DNA of 11,622 nucleotides. Origin: Paludibacter sp. GTDB lineage: Bacteria > Bacteroidota > Bacteroidia > Bacteroidales > Paludibacteraceae. The stretch lies in the NCBI GenBank assembly GCA_028748945.1, contig JAQTOL010000058.1, positions 1 to 11,622 on the forward strand, read 5' to 3'. Made by a program: the position numbers and the translations under genes. Shown piece after piece: positions 1 through 7,708 of this stretch (the first letter of the stretch is position 1; each line of letters starts with the position of its first letter). Under the pieces are notes generated by a model. It did no database searches, was not told the origin of the DNA, and saw nothing but the letters and a program-made list of their open reading frames with translations.

Positions 1-1125
1 TCCCAGGTTCGAAACAGTGAATGTTGCTGCTTCGGCAGCAAGTAATTCTGGATCTATTGCACCTTTTTTACAGCTGTTGGCAACTTCTTTCAATTGATTT
101 GCCAAACCTAAGATTGATAAATCGTCAGCATTGCGGACGGCAGGAACCATCAATCCGCGTTCGGTATCAACAGCCAGTCCCAGATGGACTTTGTTGAACA
201 AGCGCATGGATTCACCCAGAAAATGTGAATTGGCATTCGGATATTTTTTCAACGCTTTTACTACAGCAAAACAAACCATATCGTTTAATGTGATATTGGT
301 TGTCAGCGTGCCGGCTTCCATGGCATTTTTAATTTTCTTGCGCAATTCCAGCATGCGGCGGGCATCGGCTCCCAAATGATGGGTAAGTTGTGCCGAGTTT
401 TGAAGTGAAGAATGCATTGCTTTCGCAATAAGTTTCCGCATATTCGTCAACTTTTTATCTTCATAATCCACTCCGTAGACTGCATTTACAGGAGTAAGTA
501 AGTCAGTTGATTTCGCCGTGCCGGCTAATCCCGAGCCTGTACCCTGAGGTTGTATGTTATCTTGTGTTGCAATTTGCTTTGCAAGCGGAGTCATTTTCGG
601 ACGGCTTTCCAACGCTGCCTGAATATCTTTTTCGATCACACGGCCTTTAGGTCCCGAACCGGTTATTTGAGTCACATCTATTGCTTTTTTTACTGCAAGA
701 CTTTTGGCGCGGGGAGAAACAAAAACGGTTGAAGAGTTTGAAAGCTTTGATGTTTCGCGTTCCGCGTTTTGTGTTTCGCGTTCAACTTGCTGATTTAATA
801 CGGTTTCAACGTCTTGAATCTTGGTTCCAGGTTCTTGAATCTCTTTAACCTGTACTCCACCTTGCAGCATTGCAGCATAATCTTCTCCTTGTTGACCAAT
901 TACCATCATGTTTAACAATACTGGCACTTCATCACCATCCTTGTAAAAACATTCAAGCACAATACCATCAACAGGAGATTCTTCTTCGAATGTTGCTTTA
1001 TCAGTTTCGTAGGTAAACAATATATCTCCTTTTTTTACAGCATCACCTTTTTTCTTTTTGATTTCAGTAATGATACAACTTTCAACCGATTGCCCTTGTT
1101 TGGGCAGAATAACAACTACAGCCAT
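1..1125 (-). CDS. Dihydrolipoamide acyltransferase (E2) of a 2-oxo acid dehydrogenase complex, probably pyruvate dehydrogenase; C-terminus cut by the window edge
   Basis: The reading frame is open from an ATG at 1125 to base 1 (375 codons), with no stop in the window. Residues 1-80 form a lipoyl domain, with the lipoylated lysine expected at K43 in ETDKA. A low-complexity linker at about 95-133 leads to a peripheral subunit-binding domain at about 136-172 (VSPRAKSLA...GPKGRVIEKDI). The acyltransferase core starts near residue 220 and breaks off at FTVSNLG, so the catalytic His motif (HRxxDG) lies outside. In this family E2 passes the acyl group from lipoyl-lysine to CoA and forms the core to which E1 and E3 bind. 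A pyruvate substrate is inferred from the overall resemblance; other 2-oxo acids cannot be excluded. It starts 243 bp after rhaT and is probably a separate unit. The linker carries a small internal repeat (ERETQNA-ERETSK). Confidence 0.9.
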   Translation of the reverse strand, partial: MAVVVILPKQGQSVESCIITEIKKKKGDAVKKGDILFTYETDKATFEEESPVDGIVLECFYKDGDEVPVLLNMMVIGQQGEDYAAMLQGGVQVKEIQEPGTKIQDVETVLNQQVERETQNAERETSKLSNSSTVFVSPRAKSLAVKKAIDVTQITGSGPKGRVIEKDIQAALESRPKMTPLAKQIATQDNIQPQGTGSGLAGTAKSTDLLTPVNAVYGVDYEDKKLTNMRKLIAKAMHSSLQNSAQLTHHLGADARRMLELRKKIKNAMEAGTLTTNITLNDMVCFAVVKALKKYPNANSHFLGESMRLFNKVHLGLAVDTERGLMVPAVRNADDLSILGLANQLKEVANSCKKGAIDPELLAAEAATFTVSNLG

Positions 1126-1151
1126 GATCTATTATATTTTATTTTTATGGA

Positions 1152-1192
1152 AACAAGCAGAAGAAATCGCTTTTTGAGTTCTTCTGCTTGTT
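1152..1192. terminator. 14-bp-stem hairpin between rhaT and the E2 gene; possible terminator or leader structure
   Basis: AACAAGCAGAAGAA at 1152-1165 pairs perfectly with TTCTTCTGCTTGTT at 1179-1192, leaving a 13-nt loop. On the minus strand it lies 177 bp after the rhaT stop and 26 bp before the E2 start. The sequence after it on that strand (TTTCCATAAAAAT) is not a proper U-tract. On the plus strand the following DNA is richer in T. It may end the rha transcript, or, if the E2 promoter lies upstream at 1193-1368, form a leader hairpin for the E2 mRNA. The hairpin itself is certain; its role is not. Confidence 0.5.
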
Positions 1193-1368
1193 CATTTTCA
1201 ATTTAATTTTCAAACATCATTTTATACAGGTAAAATCAATTTCAGGGTGGTTATTGCCCTGATAAATTATCCAATGGTATATAATGCTAACTTCAAACTC
1301 TTTTTGTCAGATACTATATGTTCAACAAAGTATTAAACGAAGAGTTCATGTCGGGATCTTTTATCTGT

Positions 1369-2439
1369 TTACATTGAATTACCGATACCCACCAAAAATA
1401 CGGAAAAAATAATTACTGCAATTCCTGTTGTAATCGTCCATTTTGTTTTTGGAGTTACACCAGTCCATTCTTTGCGGTAAATTCCCCACATGTTAGCCGT
1501 TAAAATAATTGTTGACATGTGTAATATCCATGAACTTGCACCATTCCCAAGTTTGCTTTCGCCCATACCATAGAAGAAAAATTGCAAAAACCAAATTGTT
1601 CCTGCCATTGCAGAGAAGATAATATTTTTGGAAATTGGTGTTTTTTTATCGGTAAAATTACGATAGGATTTGTTTTTCAAACTTAAAATTGTTGTCCAGA
1701 TAAAGTTGGTTGTAAGTCCACCCCAGAGCAAAACTACATAAGTTACATTATTTTGAAACAAACGACTAGATCCTTCAAACAACATATCAGGTGCATTCAT
1801 AGCAACTTCAGCTATTGGCTTTCCTGCTTCAAGACCGAAGTTAAAGAAAGCACTTAATATACCTGATATAACAGCAATAATTAAACCTTTCACCATACTG
1901 AACTCTGCCACACTGGCTTTCTGTTGTTCTTTCGTAAGTTCTTTTTCCTTCATTATTCCGGCTTTGCCTGAAATGGCGATACCAATAATACAAACCAATA
2001 CTCCCAATAAAACCAATTGTCCACCCGGATTGGCAAGCATATCAGTAAAAGAAACTTTACCTAAACTTGGAAAGAAAGAATAATAAATTGCCGGAACTGT
2101 AGACCCAAAAGCAGCACAAAAGCCAAGTGTCACTGAGTTACCCAACGACATGCCCAAATATCGAACACCGAGACCGTAAGTTAATCCACCTATTCCCCAA
2201 AGTAATCCGAGTATAAAAACAATATATAGAATTTGTGTAGAGGCGCCGGCAATAATTTCGGTAAAATGAGGAATGGTAAGCCACGCAGCAAGTGGTGGCA
2301 CTATTAGCCACGAAAAAAGTCCCCCAACTATCCAAAAACTTTCCCAAGCCCAACCTTTGACCTTATTGAAAGGCATATAAAAACTACCGGAGGCAAATCC
2401 ACCGATGGAGTGAAACAAAATTCCTAAGAGTACATTCAT
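1369..2439 (-). CDS. rhaT: L-rhamnose/proton symporter RhaT
   Basis: This 356-residue membrane protein resembles the RhaT family (drug/metabolite transporter superfamily; E. coli RhaT is about 344 residues). The family imports L-rhamnose with a proton across the inner membrane. About ten hydrophobic segments can be read, the first at residues 1-24 (LLGILFHSIGGFASGSFYMP) and the last at about 333-355. A polar cytoplasmic stretch (GKAGIMKEKELTKEQQKAS) lies near residues 158-176. The start is the ATG at 2437-2439, which puts the hydrophobic N-terminus at residue 1 as in relatives. It follows rhaA by 119 bp and shares its direction. That gap contains palindromes and repeats, so rhaT may have its own regulated promoter as well as read-through from rhaB-rhaA. 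Confidence 0.93.
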   Translation of the reverse strand: MNVLLGILFHSIGGFASGSFYMPFNKVKGWAWESFWIVGGLFSWLIVPPLAAWLTIPHFTEIIAGASTQILYIVFILGLLWGIGGLTYGLGVRYLGMSLGNSVTLGFCAAFGSTVPAIYYSFFPSLGKVSFTDMLANPGGQLVLLGVLVCIIGIAISGKAGIMKEKELTKEQQKASVAEFSMVKGLIIAVISGILSAFFNFGLEAGKPIAEVAMNAPDMLFEGSSRLFQNNVTYVVLLWGGLTTNFIWTTILSLKNKSYRNFTDKKTPISKNIIFSAMAGTIWFLQFFFYGMGESKLGNGASSWILHMSTIILTANMWGIYRKEWTGVTPKTKWTITTGIAVIIFSVFLVGIGNSM

Positions 2440-2457
2440 GTGTTTTAGATTTACAAA

Positions 2458-2527
2458 TTACAATTGAATGATTTACAATTGTAAAAAAGTGATTTGAATT
2501 ATTATTTAAGGTAATGCATTACAATTG
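2458..2527. promoter_or_regulatory. Cluster of palindromes and TTACAATTG repeats upstream of rhaT
   Basis: The 119-bp rhaA-rhaT gap holds three copies of TTACAATTG (2458-2466, 2473-2481, 2519-2527). The middle copy lies in the perfect 14-bp palindrome TTTACAATTGTAAA at 2472-2485. A second perfect palindrome, GTAATGCATTAC, lies at 2511-2522 and overlaps TTAAGGTAA (2506-2514), a 9-mer also found upstream of rhaB. Such a cluster just before a sugar transporter gene suggests operator sites, but the DNA is AT-rich and no regulator is assigned. A degenerate -7-like TAATTTG lies on the minus strand about 17 bases before the rhaT ATG. Confidence 0.4.
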
Positions 2528-2558
2528 ATATATTTATGAGTCAACTGTTTTTTTAGTT

Positions 2559-3821
2559 TTATCTTTTAATCGTAACTTCTTTTTCGTATTGTTGAATATC
2601 AGAGATATAATCCACCCCGGCGGTAACCCCGTTTTTAGCACAATAATAATCATACACCGCAGCCCATGGTAACGATTTGGCTTCTTCTAACAAGGCCATA
2701 CGTTCAAAATTTTGTCCATTGGCTTCATACTCTCTTAATTTAGCAATTGGTTCCAATAATGCTTGCAACAATGCTTTTTGTGTTGCACGAACGCCGACAA
2801 CATAGGCTCCTATACGGTTGATGGAGGCATCAAAATAGTCCAATCCTATATGAACGCGATCCAGGGCGTTAGCGCGTACAATTTCCTGGGTTAAATGTTG
2901 TAATTCATCATCCAAAATCACCACGTGATCGCTATCCCAACGTACAGGACGGCTTACATGCAACATGATTTCAGGAACAAAAAGTAAAAGAGATGAAATT
3001 TTGTCCGAAATAACTTCGGTAGGATGGAAATGACCGGCATCAAGAGTAACAACCATGTTGTTTTTCGCTCCGTAACCCAGATAAAACTCGTGAGAACCTA
3101 CGGTATAACTTTCGAGTCCAAGACCAAATAATTTTGATTCGATACAATCCACCAAATATTTTGAATCAATTTTTTCGGCTAAAACGGTATCCAATGCATA
3201 TTTCAAATTTGTACGATAAGCCATACGATTAACCGTACGATCTTTACTTCCATCAGGAACCCAGATATTGTGAATACATGGAGATCCTTGTTGACGGCCA
3301 ATCTCGGCAGCAATTTTTCTGCATCGACGTAAGTGTTCCATCCAAAATGATTGAATACCTTTATCCGGATTGCTTAACGTGAAACCAGATTCAGATTTAG
3401 GATGTGAAAAGAAAGTCGAGTTGAAATCCAGTTTAACACCAACTTTGTTTGCCCAATCAATCCAACTCTGGAAATGCTTAGGTTCAATTTGGTCACGGTC
3501 TACAAATTTACCGTCAAAATCACCATAAATGGCATGTAAATTCAGGCGGTGTTTTCCCGGGAGTAATGTCAGTACTTTTTCAATATCAGCCCGTAACTCT
3601 TCTATCGTGCTGGAACTTCCGGGATAATTTCCTGTTGCTTGTATTCCACCTGTCAGGTCACCATCAATGGTTTCAAAACCTTTCACATCGTCTGCTTGCC
3701 AGCAATGCAGCGATATGGAAATTTTATCCAATTGGTTTATTGCCTTTTCTACATCGATTCCTAAGTCAGCATATCTTGCTTTTGCATATTCAAATGCCTG
3801 ATTAATTTGATTGTCTTTCAT
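2559..3821 (-). CDS. rhaA: L-rhamnose isomerase
   Basis: The enzyme converts L-rhamnose to L-rhamnulose in the cytoplasm, the first catabolic step. The 420-residue length matches E. coli RhaA (about 419). The known metal ligands align with a constant offset of six residues: E228, D261, H288 and D328. The catalytic-site residues H264, D296 and D298 are also present, in DAGHFHPTE and RPVRWDSDH. All active-site residues therefore appear intact. The start is the ATG at 3819-3821. It lies 24 bp after the rhaB stop with no visible promoter between, so the two are almost certainly co-transcribed. The symbol rhaI is used for the same enzyme in Bacteroides. Confidence 0.96.
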   Translation of the reverse strand: MKDNQINQAFEYAKARYADLGIDVEKAINQLDKISISLHCWQADDVKGFETIDGDLTGGIQATGNYPGSSSTIEELRADIEKVLTLLPGKHRLNLHAIYGDFDGKFVDRDQIEPKHFQSWIDWANKVGVKLDFNSTFFSHPKSESGFTLSNPDKGIQSFWMEHLRRCRKIAAEIGRQQGSPCIHNIWVPDGSKDRTVNRMAYRTNLKYALDTVLAEKIDSKYLVDCIESKLFGLGLESYTVGSHEFYLGYGAKNNMVVTLDAGHFHPTEVISDKISSLLLFVPEIMLHVSRPVRWDSDHVVILDDELQHLTQEIVRANALDRVHIGLDYFDASINRIGAYVVGVRATQKALLQALLEPIAKLREYEANGQNFERMALLEEAKSLPWAAVYDYYCAKNGVTAGVDYISDIQQYEKEVTIKR

Positions 3822-3845
3822 GATTTAGTTAATTATCTTTTTATG

Positions 3846-5369
3846 TTATTGATGAACTAATTTTGTTTGTTCATCTATTCTTTCTAAGCTGTATTCGTTA
3901 TTTACTATTTTTAAAAATTTTATATATGCTTTTTCCCATTCGCTTTTATTTTTAGGGAAAAAATCATCCAGGGGAATTGATTCACGAATTATTTGGCGCA
4001 TTTCCTGAAGTGATTCAACACAATTGGCGGCTTTTGCCTGAATCATGATGTTTCCTATGGCTGTTGCTTCGGATGGTCCTGCAATAACCGGAATTCCAAT
4101 AGCATTGGCAGTCCATTGATTCAGAAGCGGATTCTTGGAGCCACCACCGATAACATGTAATTTTTCAATTGGAAAGGGAGCCAGTTTAATCAGTTTTCCC
4201 AGAAAGTATTTATATTTTAGCGAAAGGCTTTCAAAAATACAACGAACAAATTCTGCATGGCTTTCGGGCGATTTCTGACCGGTTGATATGCAATAGTCAG
4301 TTATTGCATTAGTCATACAAACCGGATTGGCAAAAGAAGCATGATCGGGATCGATTAATGACGCAAACGCTGGTGCCGATTCGGCCATATGAACCAATTT
4401 TTCGTATGCATAGGTAATTCCTTCTTTTTTCCATTCCTTCAAACATTGCTCCAACAACCACATACCGGTAATATTTTTCAGAAAACGGGTAGTTCCTTCG
4501 ATTCCACCTTCGTTTGTAAAATTCAGTGTGTAAGTTTCTTCGTTTATGATGGCATCTTTAACTTCAATTCCCATCAACGACCAGGTACCTGAACTCAGAT
4601 AGGCAAACCGCTCATTTTCTGCCGGCACGGCGGCTACAGCTGAAGCGGTGTCATGACCGGCAACAGCTATTACCGGGATTTTTCCTAATTCGCTTTCTTC
4701 AGCAAGTGCATCAGTTAAGGTGCCAATAACATGACCGGGCATTACGATATCACCTAAGATGGATGGAGAAACTCCTGCTTTCAGGAGCAATTGTGACTCG
4801 AATTTTTTTGTCCTGGGATTCAAAATTTGTGAAGTTGAAGCTATTGTATATTCTACAACTTTATTGCCGGTGAGTAAATAAGATAAAGCATCAGGCATAA
4901 ACAAAATTTCGGAAGTAGCTTCAAGCAGCGAATTACCTGCTTGTTTTAAAGCAAATAACTGATATAAACTATTGAAATTCATAACCTGTATTCCGGTAAG
5001 ATCATATACTTTTTCCCGGGGAACTAACTTGAAAAATTTTTCCGGAGCACCTTCAGTATGTGGATCGCGATATGCGTACGGAGCTCCTAGCAAAGTTCCA
5101 TCTTTGGCAATTAATGCAAAATCAACCCCCCAGGTATCAATCCCGATTGATGAAATTTCCACACCTTCATTTTTTGCTGCGGCTAAAGCTAATTTAAAGT
5201 GCTCATAGAGAGAATAAATATTCCAATGGAAATGTTTCCCAATTTGCAGCATTTGATTAGGGAAACGAGTCAGTTCTTTCATTTGAAGCCTGCCATTATC
5301 CAGTGTTCCTAAAATCGATCGACCGCTGGTGGCTCCAATATCGAAAGCTAAGAATGATTTATTTTTCAT
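3846..5369 (-). CDS. rhaB: Rhamnulokinase (FGGY sugar kinase)
   Basis: This 507-residue protein belongs to the FGGY carbohydrate kinases, which phosphorylate the open-chain ketose with ATP; RhaB makes L-rhamnulose 1-phosphate. Visible motifs are the N-terminal phosphate loop FDIGATSGR (residues 9-17), the substrate-side GIDTWGVDFAL (76-86), AGHDTASAVAAVP (237-249) with the likely catalytic base D240, the adenosine-side YLSSGTWSLMG (257-267) and the C-terminal VIGGGSKNPLLNQ block. It is slightly longer than E. coli RhaB (about 489) because of a charged C-terminal tail. Its place directly before rhaA favours rhamnulokinase over fuculokinase, although Bacteroidota fuculokinases look similar. No other kinase is visible, so it might also serve fuculose; that is inference. 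Confidence 0.9.
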   Translation of the reverse strand: MKNKSFLAFDIGATSGRSILGTLDNGRLQMKELTRFPNQMLQIGKHFHWNIYSLYEHFKLALAAAKNEGVEISSIGIDTWGVDFALIAKDGTLLGAPYAYRDPHTEGAPEKFFKLVPREKVYDLTGIQVMNFNSLYQLFALKQAGNSLLEATSEILFMPDALSYLLTGNKVVEYTIASTSQILNPRTKKFESQLLLKAGVSPSILGDIVMPGHVIGTLTDALAEESELGKIPVIAVAGHDTASAVAAVPAENERFAYLSSGTWSLMGIEVKDAIINEETYTLNFTNEGGIEGTTRFLKNITGMWLLEQCLKEWKKEGITYAYEKLVHMAESAPAFASLIDPDHASFANPVCMTNAITDYCISTGQKSPESHAEFVRCIFESLSLKYKYFLGKLIKLAPFPIEKLHVIGGGSKNPLLNQWTANAIGIPVIAGPSEATAIGNIMIQAKAANCVESLQEMRQIIRESIPLDDFFPKNKSEWEKAYIKFLKIVNNEYSLERIDEQTKLVHQ

Positions 5370-5386
5370 GTTATTTCAAGTTTGCA

Positions 5387-5394
5387 CAAAGATA
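5387..5394 (-). promoter_or_regulatory. Candidate -7 promoter element of the rhaB operon
   Basis: The minus strand reads TATCTTTG, a perfect match to the Bacteroidota -7 consensus TAnnTTTG, ending 17 bases before the rhaB ATG. No clear TTTG -33 box is found 19-21 bp upstream, so the promoter may depend on an activator, which would suit a catabolic operon. Transcription from it would give a very short leader. Confidence 0.5.
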
Positions 5395-5428
5395 TTTATA
5401 TTTTTATCATTATATGTTGTCCGTTTTG

Positions 5429-5484
5429 ACCTTAAAACTTTATTTTTTGATAATTAAGGTAAATATAACACTTAAAAATTAAGT
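5429..5484. promoter_or_regulatory. Inverted repeats just upstream of the rhaB promoter; candidate operator
   Basis: ACCTTAA (5429-5435) is an inverted match of TTAAGGT (5454-5460), with 18 bp between. ACTTAA-AAA-TTAAGT at 5470-5484 forms a second short palindrome. Both lie 35-90 bp upstream of the candidate -7 element, a position typical for an activator site. TTAAGGTAA (5454-5462) recurs upstream of rhaT. The region is very AT-rich, so chance similarity is possible. Confidence 0.3.
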
Positions 5485-5540
5485 AGGATATTCCAAAATG
5501 GAAAATGATTATCCACTTAGTTAAGCATCTCTTTTACAGA

Positions 5541-5602
5541 GAAGTATTGAGTACTGTAAAATTACATACAAAAGTATATAATTCTACAGCACTCAATACT
5601 CC
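5541..5602 (-). other. 29-bp hairpin with UUUU loop, perfect only as minus-strand RNA
   Basis: Positions 5541-5569 pair with 5574-5602 around a 4-nt loop. AGTATTGAGT (5543-5552) pairs exactly with ACTCAATACT (5591-5600). The four imperfect positions (5542/5601, 5553/5590, 5559/5584, 5565/5578) are A-C on the plus strand but G-U in a minus-strand transcript, which gives 29 continuous pairs. It lies 210 bp after the fucI stop and about 145 bp upstream of the rhaB -7 element. No U-tract follows on the minus strand. It could protect or process the 3' end of the fucI mRNA, be part of a small RNA, or be a REP/MITE-like palindrome. Confidence 0.6.
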
Positions 5603-5609
5603 ACAATTG

Positions 5610-5651
5610 TTCAATAAAATAGATTATCGTTCAATTTTTGATTTTATTGAA
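5610..5651. repeat. 11-bp-stem inverted repeat adjoining the large hairpin
   Basis: TTCAATAAAAT (5610-5620) is the exact reverse complement of ATTTTATTGAA (5641-5651), with a 20-nt loop. It ends seven bases from the larger hairpin at 5541-5602, so the two would form a tandem structure in a transcript running out of fucI. It is A/T-rich and therefore weak for a terminator. Confidence 0.5.
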
Positions 5652-5812
5652 GTTCATTAATGAGGTCAAAACCATTTAATCCGGTTTTTTACTCAACAAT
5701 AAGTTTAGTGCAATATCTGTTCTGGCTTATTAATATATTTCAGATTAAAACATTATTCCCGATTCTAAAGACTGTTTTTTGATGATAAAAATGAATCTCT
5801 TTTTTGGCGAAA

Positions 5813-7600
5813 TCATTTATACAACGCTCCGTACGTTTGGCAGGCACGGTAATCCGAACCTTCTTTGTCCATTCCGAAGGCTGCCCATGCACTCGGACGG
5901 AAGATTTTATCTTCCGAAACATTGTGCATACAAACAGGAATACGCAACATCGAAGCCAGCGTAATCAAATCGGCTCCAATATGTCCGTAGCTAAAAGCTC
6001 CGTGGTTGGCGCCCCAATTATTCATAACGGAATACACATCGGCAAAATTTCCTTCGCCCGTCAACCGCGGTGCAAACCAGGTTGTCGGCCACGTTCTGTC
6101 GGTGCGTTCGTCCAACACCTTATGCACTTCTGCCGGAATTTCAACTGTCCACCCTTCGGCAAGTTGCAAAACCGGGCCAAGACCTTTTATCAGATTCACA
6201 CGCGCCATAGTTACCGGCATTCCACCTTTTGAAACAAAGTGCGAAGAAAAACCGCCACCGCGGAAATAACCACAGTTCGCCGGATACCAGGTTATTAAGC
6301 CGAGTGTTTTCTGAACTTCATCATCGCTTATTTCCCAGAAAGGTTTCATTGCCGGATGCCCATCTATCGTTTGTTGACCGCTACCGTCCAGAGCCGCAGA
6401 ACCTGAATTTATAAGGTGAATTAAACCGTTCGCAGCTTGTCCTTCGAGCTTGTAGCCCGTTACACGTTTTACGGCCTCAGGGCTCCAGTATGTACGAACA
6501 TCCGCAAAAACCTGAGCAGTATTGGTTAATAATTTTCCAAATAACATGGCTACACCATTCAACGAATCGTTTTCCGTTGCAACCACAAATGCTTCGCGAA
6601 TTCCGTTCCAGTCAAATGAAGTGTTCAAAATAGCTTCAGCAAAGTCACCATTCGGCATAAAATCGGTCCATTGACGTTGACCCTGGAATCCGGAAGCAAT
6701 GGCGTTATGGCCCAATGCTTCTTCTCCAAATCCTAATGCAGCAAGTTTCGGATTTCCGATCATTAAGTCACGTATGATCATGGTCATTTTTACCACAAAT
6801 TCCCATTCGGTATCCAATACTTCACGCGATTTCTTTTTATCTTCATCATTAAAGTTGAACCCTTCATTTGGTTTGCAGTTTTTTGTAGTCCAGTCCATTG
6901 CTTTTTTGAATTCTTCGGGATCAAAAATTCCTAACTGCACACGACGGCTGATTTCGCTCATATCTACCGATTCATTTCGCATCCCTAAATATTCCTGAAA
7001 GAAATCGGTATTAACGATAGAACCTGCAATCCCCATTGAAACCGAACCAATAGACAAATATGATTTACCTCGTAAGGTAGCCACTGCAATTCCACCTTTG
7101 GCAAAACGAAGAATTTTTTCTTTTACATCTTCCGGAATAACTTTGTCACCGCCATCCTGTACATCACGACCATAAATTCCAAAGGCCGGCAAGCCTTTTT
7201 GGTTATGACCGGCCAATGCGGCTGCCAGATAAACAGCTCCCGGACGTTCAGTTCCATTGAAACCCCAAATAGCTTTGGGCATATGTGGATCCATGTCAAT
7301 GGTTTCACTTCCGTAACACCAAGCCGGGGTAACTGTTATTGTTGCACCAACACCCGATAATTTGAATTTTTCGGCACAAGCTGCCGCTTCATCTGCGCGA
7401 CCTATGGTGGTATCGGCCATGACGCACTGAACCGGAGTTCCATCGCTGTATTTTAATGTCGAACTGATTAAATCGGCTACACTTTGAGCCAGATTCATGG
7501 TTTGTACTTCAAGCGATTCACGTACACCACCCTGACGGGCATCAATGGTTGGGCGAATTCCGATTTTGGGATTTTCGCCTTGTAATCTTCCTGTTTTCAT
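5813..7600 (-). CDS. fucI: L-fucose isomerase
   Basis: The enzyme converts L-fucose to L-fuculose (and commonly D-arabinose to D-ribulose) in the cytoplasm, using Mn2+. The 595-residue length matches E. coli FucI (591). The N-terminus shows the family signature [12 protein letters not shown]...GVRESLE. The metal ligands of E. coli FucI (E337, D361, H528) correspond to E343 in [10 protein letters not shown]367 in VFADVRTYW and H533 in GANHGAF. The start is the ATG at 7598-7600, which gives the expected N-terminus. It lies 108 bp after the regulator gene and is preceded by a triple 10-bp repeat that is probably the operator. Downstream comes a 443-bp gap instead of an aldolase gene. Confidence 0.97.
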   Translation of the reverse strand: MKTGRLQGENPKIGIRPTIDARQGGVRESLEVQTMNLAQSVADLISSTLKYSDGTPVQCVMADTTIGRADEAAACAEKFKLSGVGATITVTPAWCYGSETIDMDPHMPKAIWGFNGTERPGAVYLAAALAGHNQKGLPAFGIYGRDVQDGGDKVIPEDVKEKILRFAKGGIAVATLRGKSYLSIGSVSMGIAGSIVNTDFFQEYLGMRNESVDMSEISRRVQLGIFDPEEFKKAMDWTTKNCKPNEGFNFNDEDKKKSREVLDTEWEFVVKMTMIIRDLMIGNPKLAALGFGEEALGHNAIASGFQGQRQWTDFMPNGDFAEAILNTSFDWNGIREAFVVATENDSLNGVAMLFGKLLTNTAQVFADVRTYWSPEAVKRVTGYKLEGQAANGLIHLINSGSAALDGSGQQTIDGHPAMKPFWEISDDEVQKTLGLITWYPANCGYFRGGGFSSHFVSKGGMPVTMARVNLIKGLGPVLQLAEGWTVEIPAEVHKVLDERTDRTWPTTWFAPRLTGEGNFADVYSVMNNWGANHGAFSYGHIGADLITLASMLRIPVCMHNVSEDKIFRPSAWAAFGMDKEGSDYRACQTYGALYK

Positions 7601-7640
7601 ACTGTTTGTTATTTATGTATTTGTCTGTTTGGTTTTTATT

Positions 7641-7673
7641 TACTATGCTGAACTATGCTGTTTTGTGCTCAAA
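7641..7673 (-). promoter_or_regulatory. Candidate FucR operator upstream of fucI: three 10-bp direct repeats
   Basis: The plus strand reads three consecutive 10-bp units: TACTATGCTG, AACTATGCTG and TTTTGTGCTC, 41-70 bp upstream of the fucI ATG. The first two units differ from the fucP upstream repeats at only one position each, apart from the first base. On the minus strand the array directly follows a TTTG (7670-7673) that could act as a -33 box, so a bound protein would cover the promoter spacer. I see no good -7 element at the standard distance. Binding by the neighbouring GntR regulator is inferred. Confidence 0.6.
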
Positions 7674-7708
7674 AAAAATCTTTGTTGTGTCCTGTTTTAA
7701 TTTAAAAG

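Larger units (their letters stand above)
5370..5812. other. 443-bp gene-free region between fucI and rhaB
   Basis: I find no credible coding sequence here on either strand. In minus-strand order it holds the 3' flank of fucI, a weak AAAACC/GGTTTT stem (5668-5673 with 5683-5688), two strong hairpins (5610-5651 and 5541-5602), short dyads (5429-5484) and the candidate rhaB -7 element (5387-5394). In the Bacteroides fuc cluster fucI is followed by the aldolase gene fucA; none is present here. Confidence 0.7.

Noticed and set aside
131..379. Plus-strand open frame of 82 codons at the left end
   Set aside because: It is antisense to the E2 gene, whose frame is continuous and conserved across the whole of 1-1125.
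5668..5688. AAAACC/GGTTTT stem followed by T's on the plus strand as an intrinsic terminator
   Set aside because: The stem has only six pairs, and no plus-strand gene exists upstream for it to terminate.
5804..6232. Plus-strand open frame of 142 codons
   Set aside because: It lies antisense inside fucI, has no recognisable family features and is an out-of-frame shadow.
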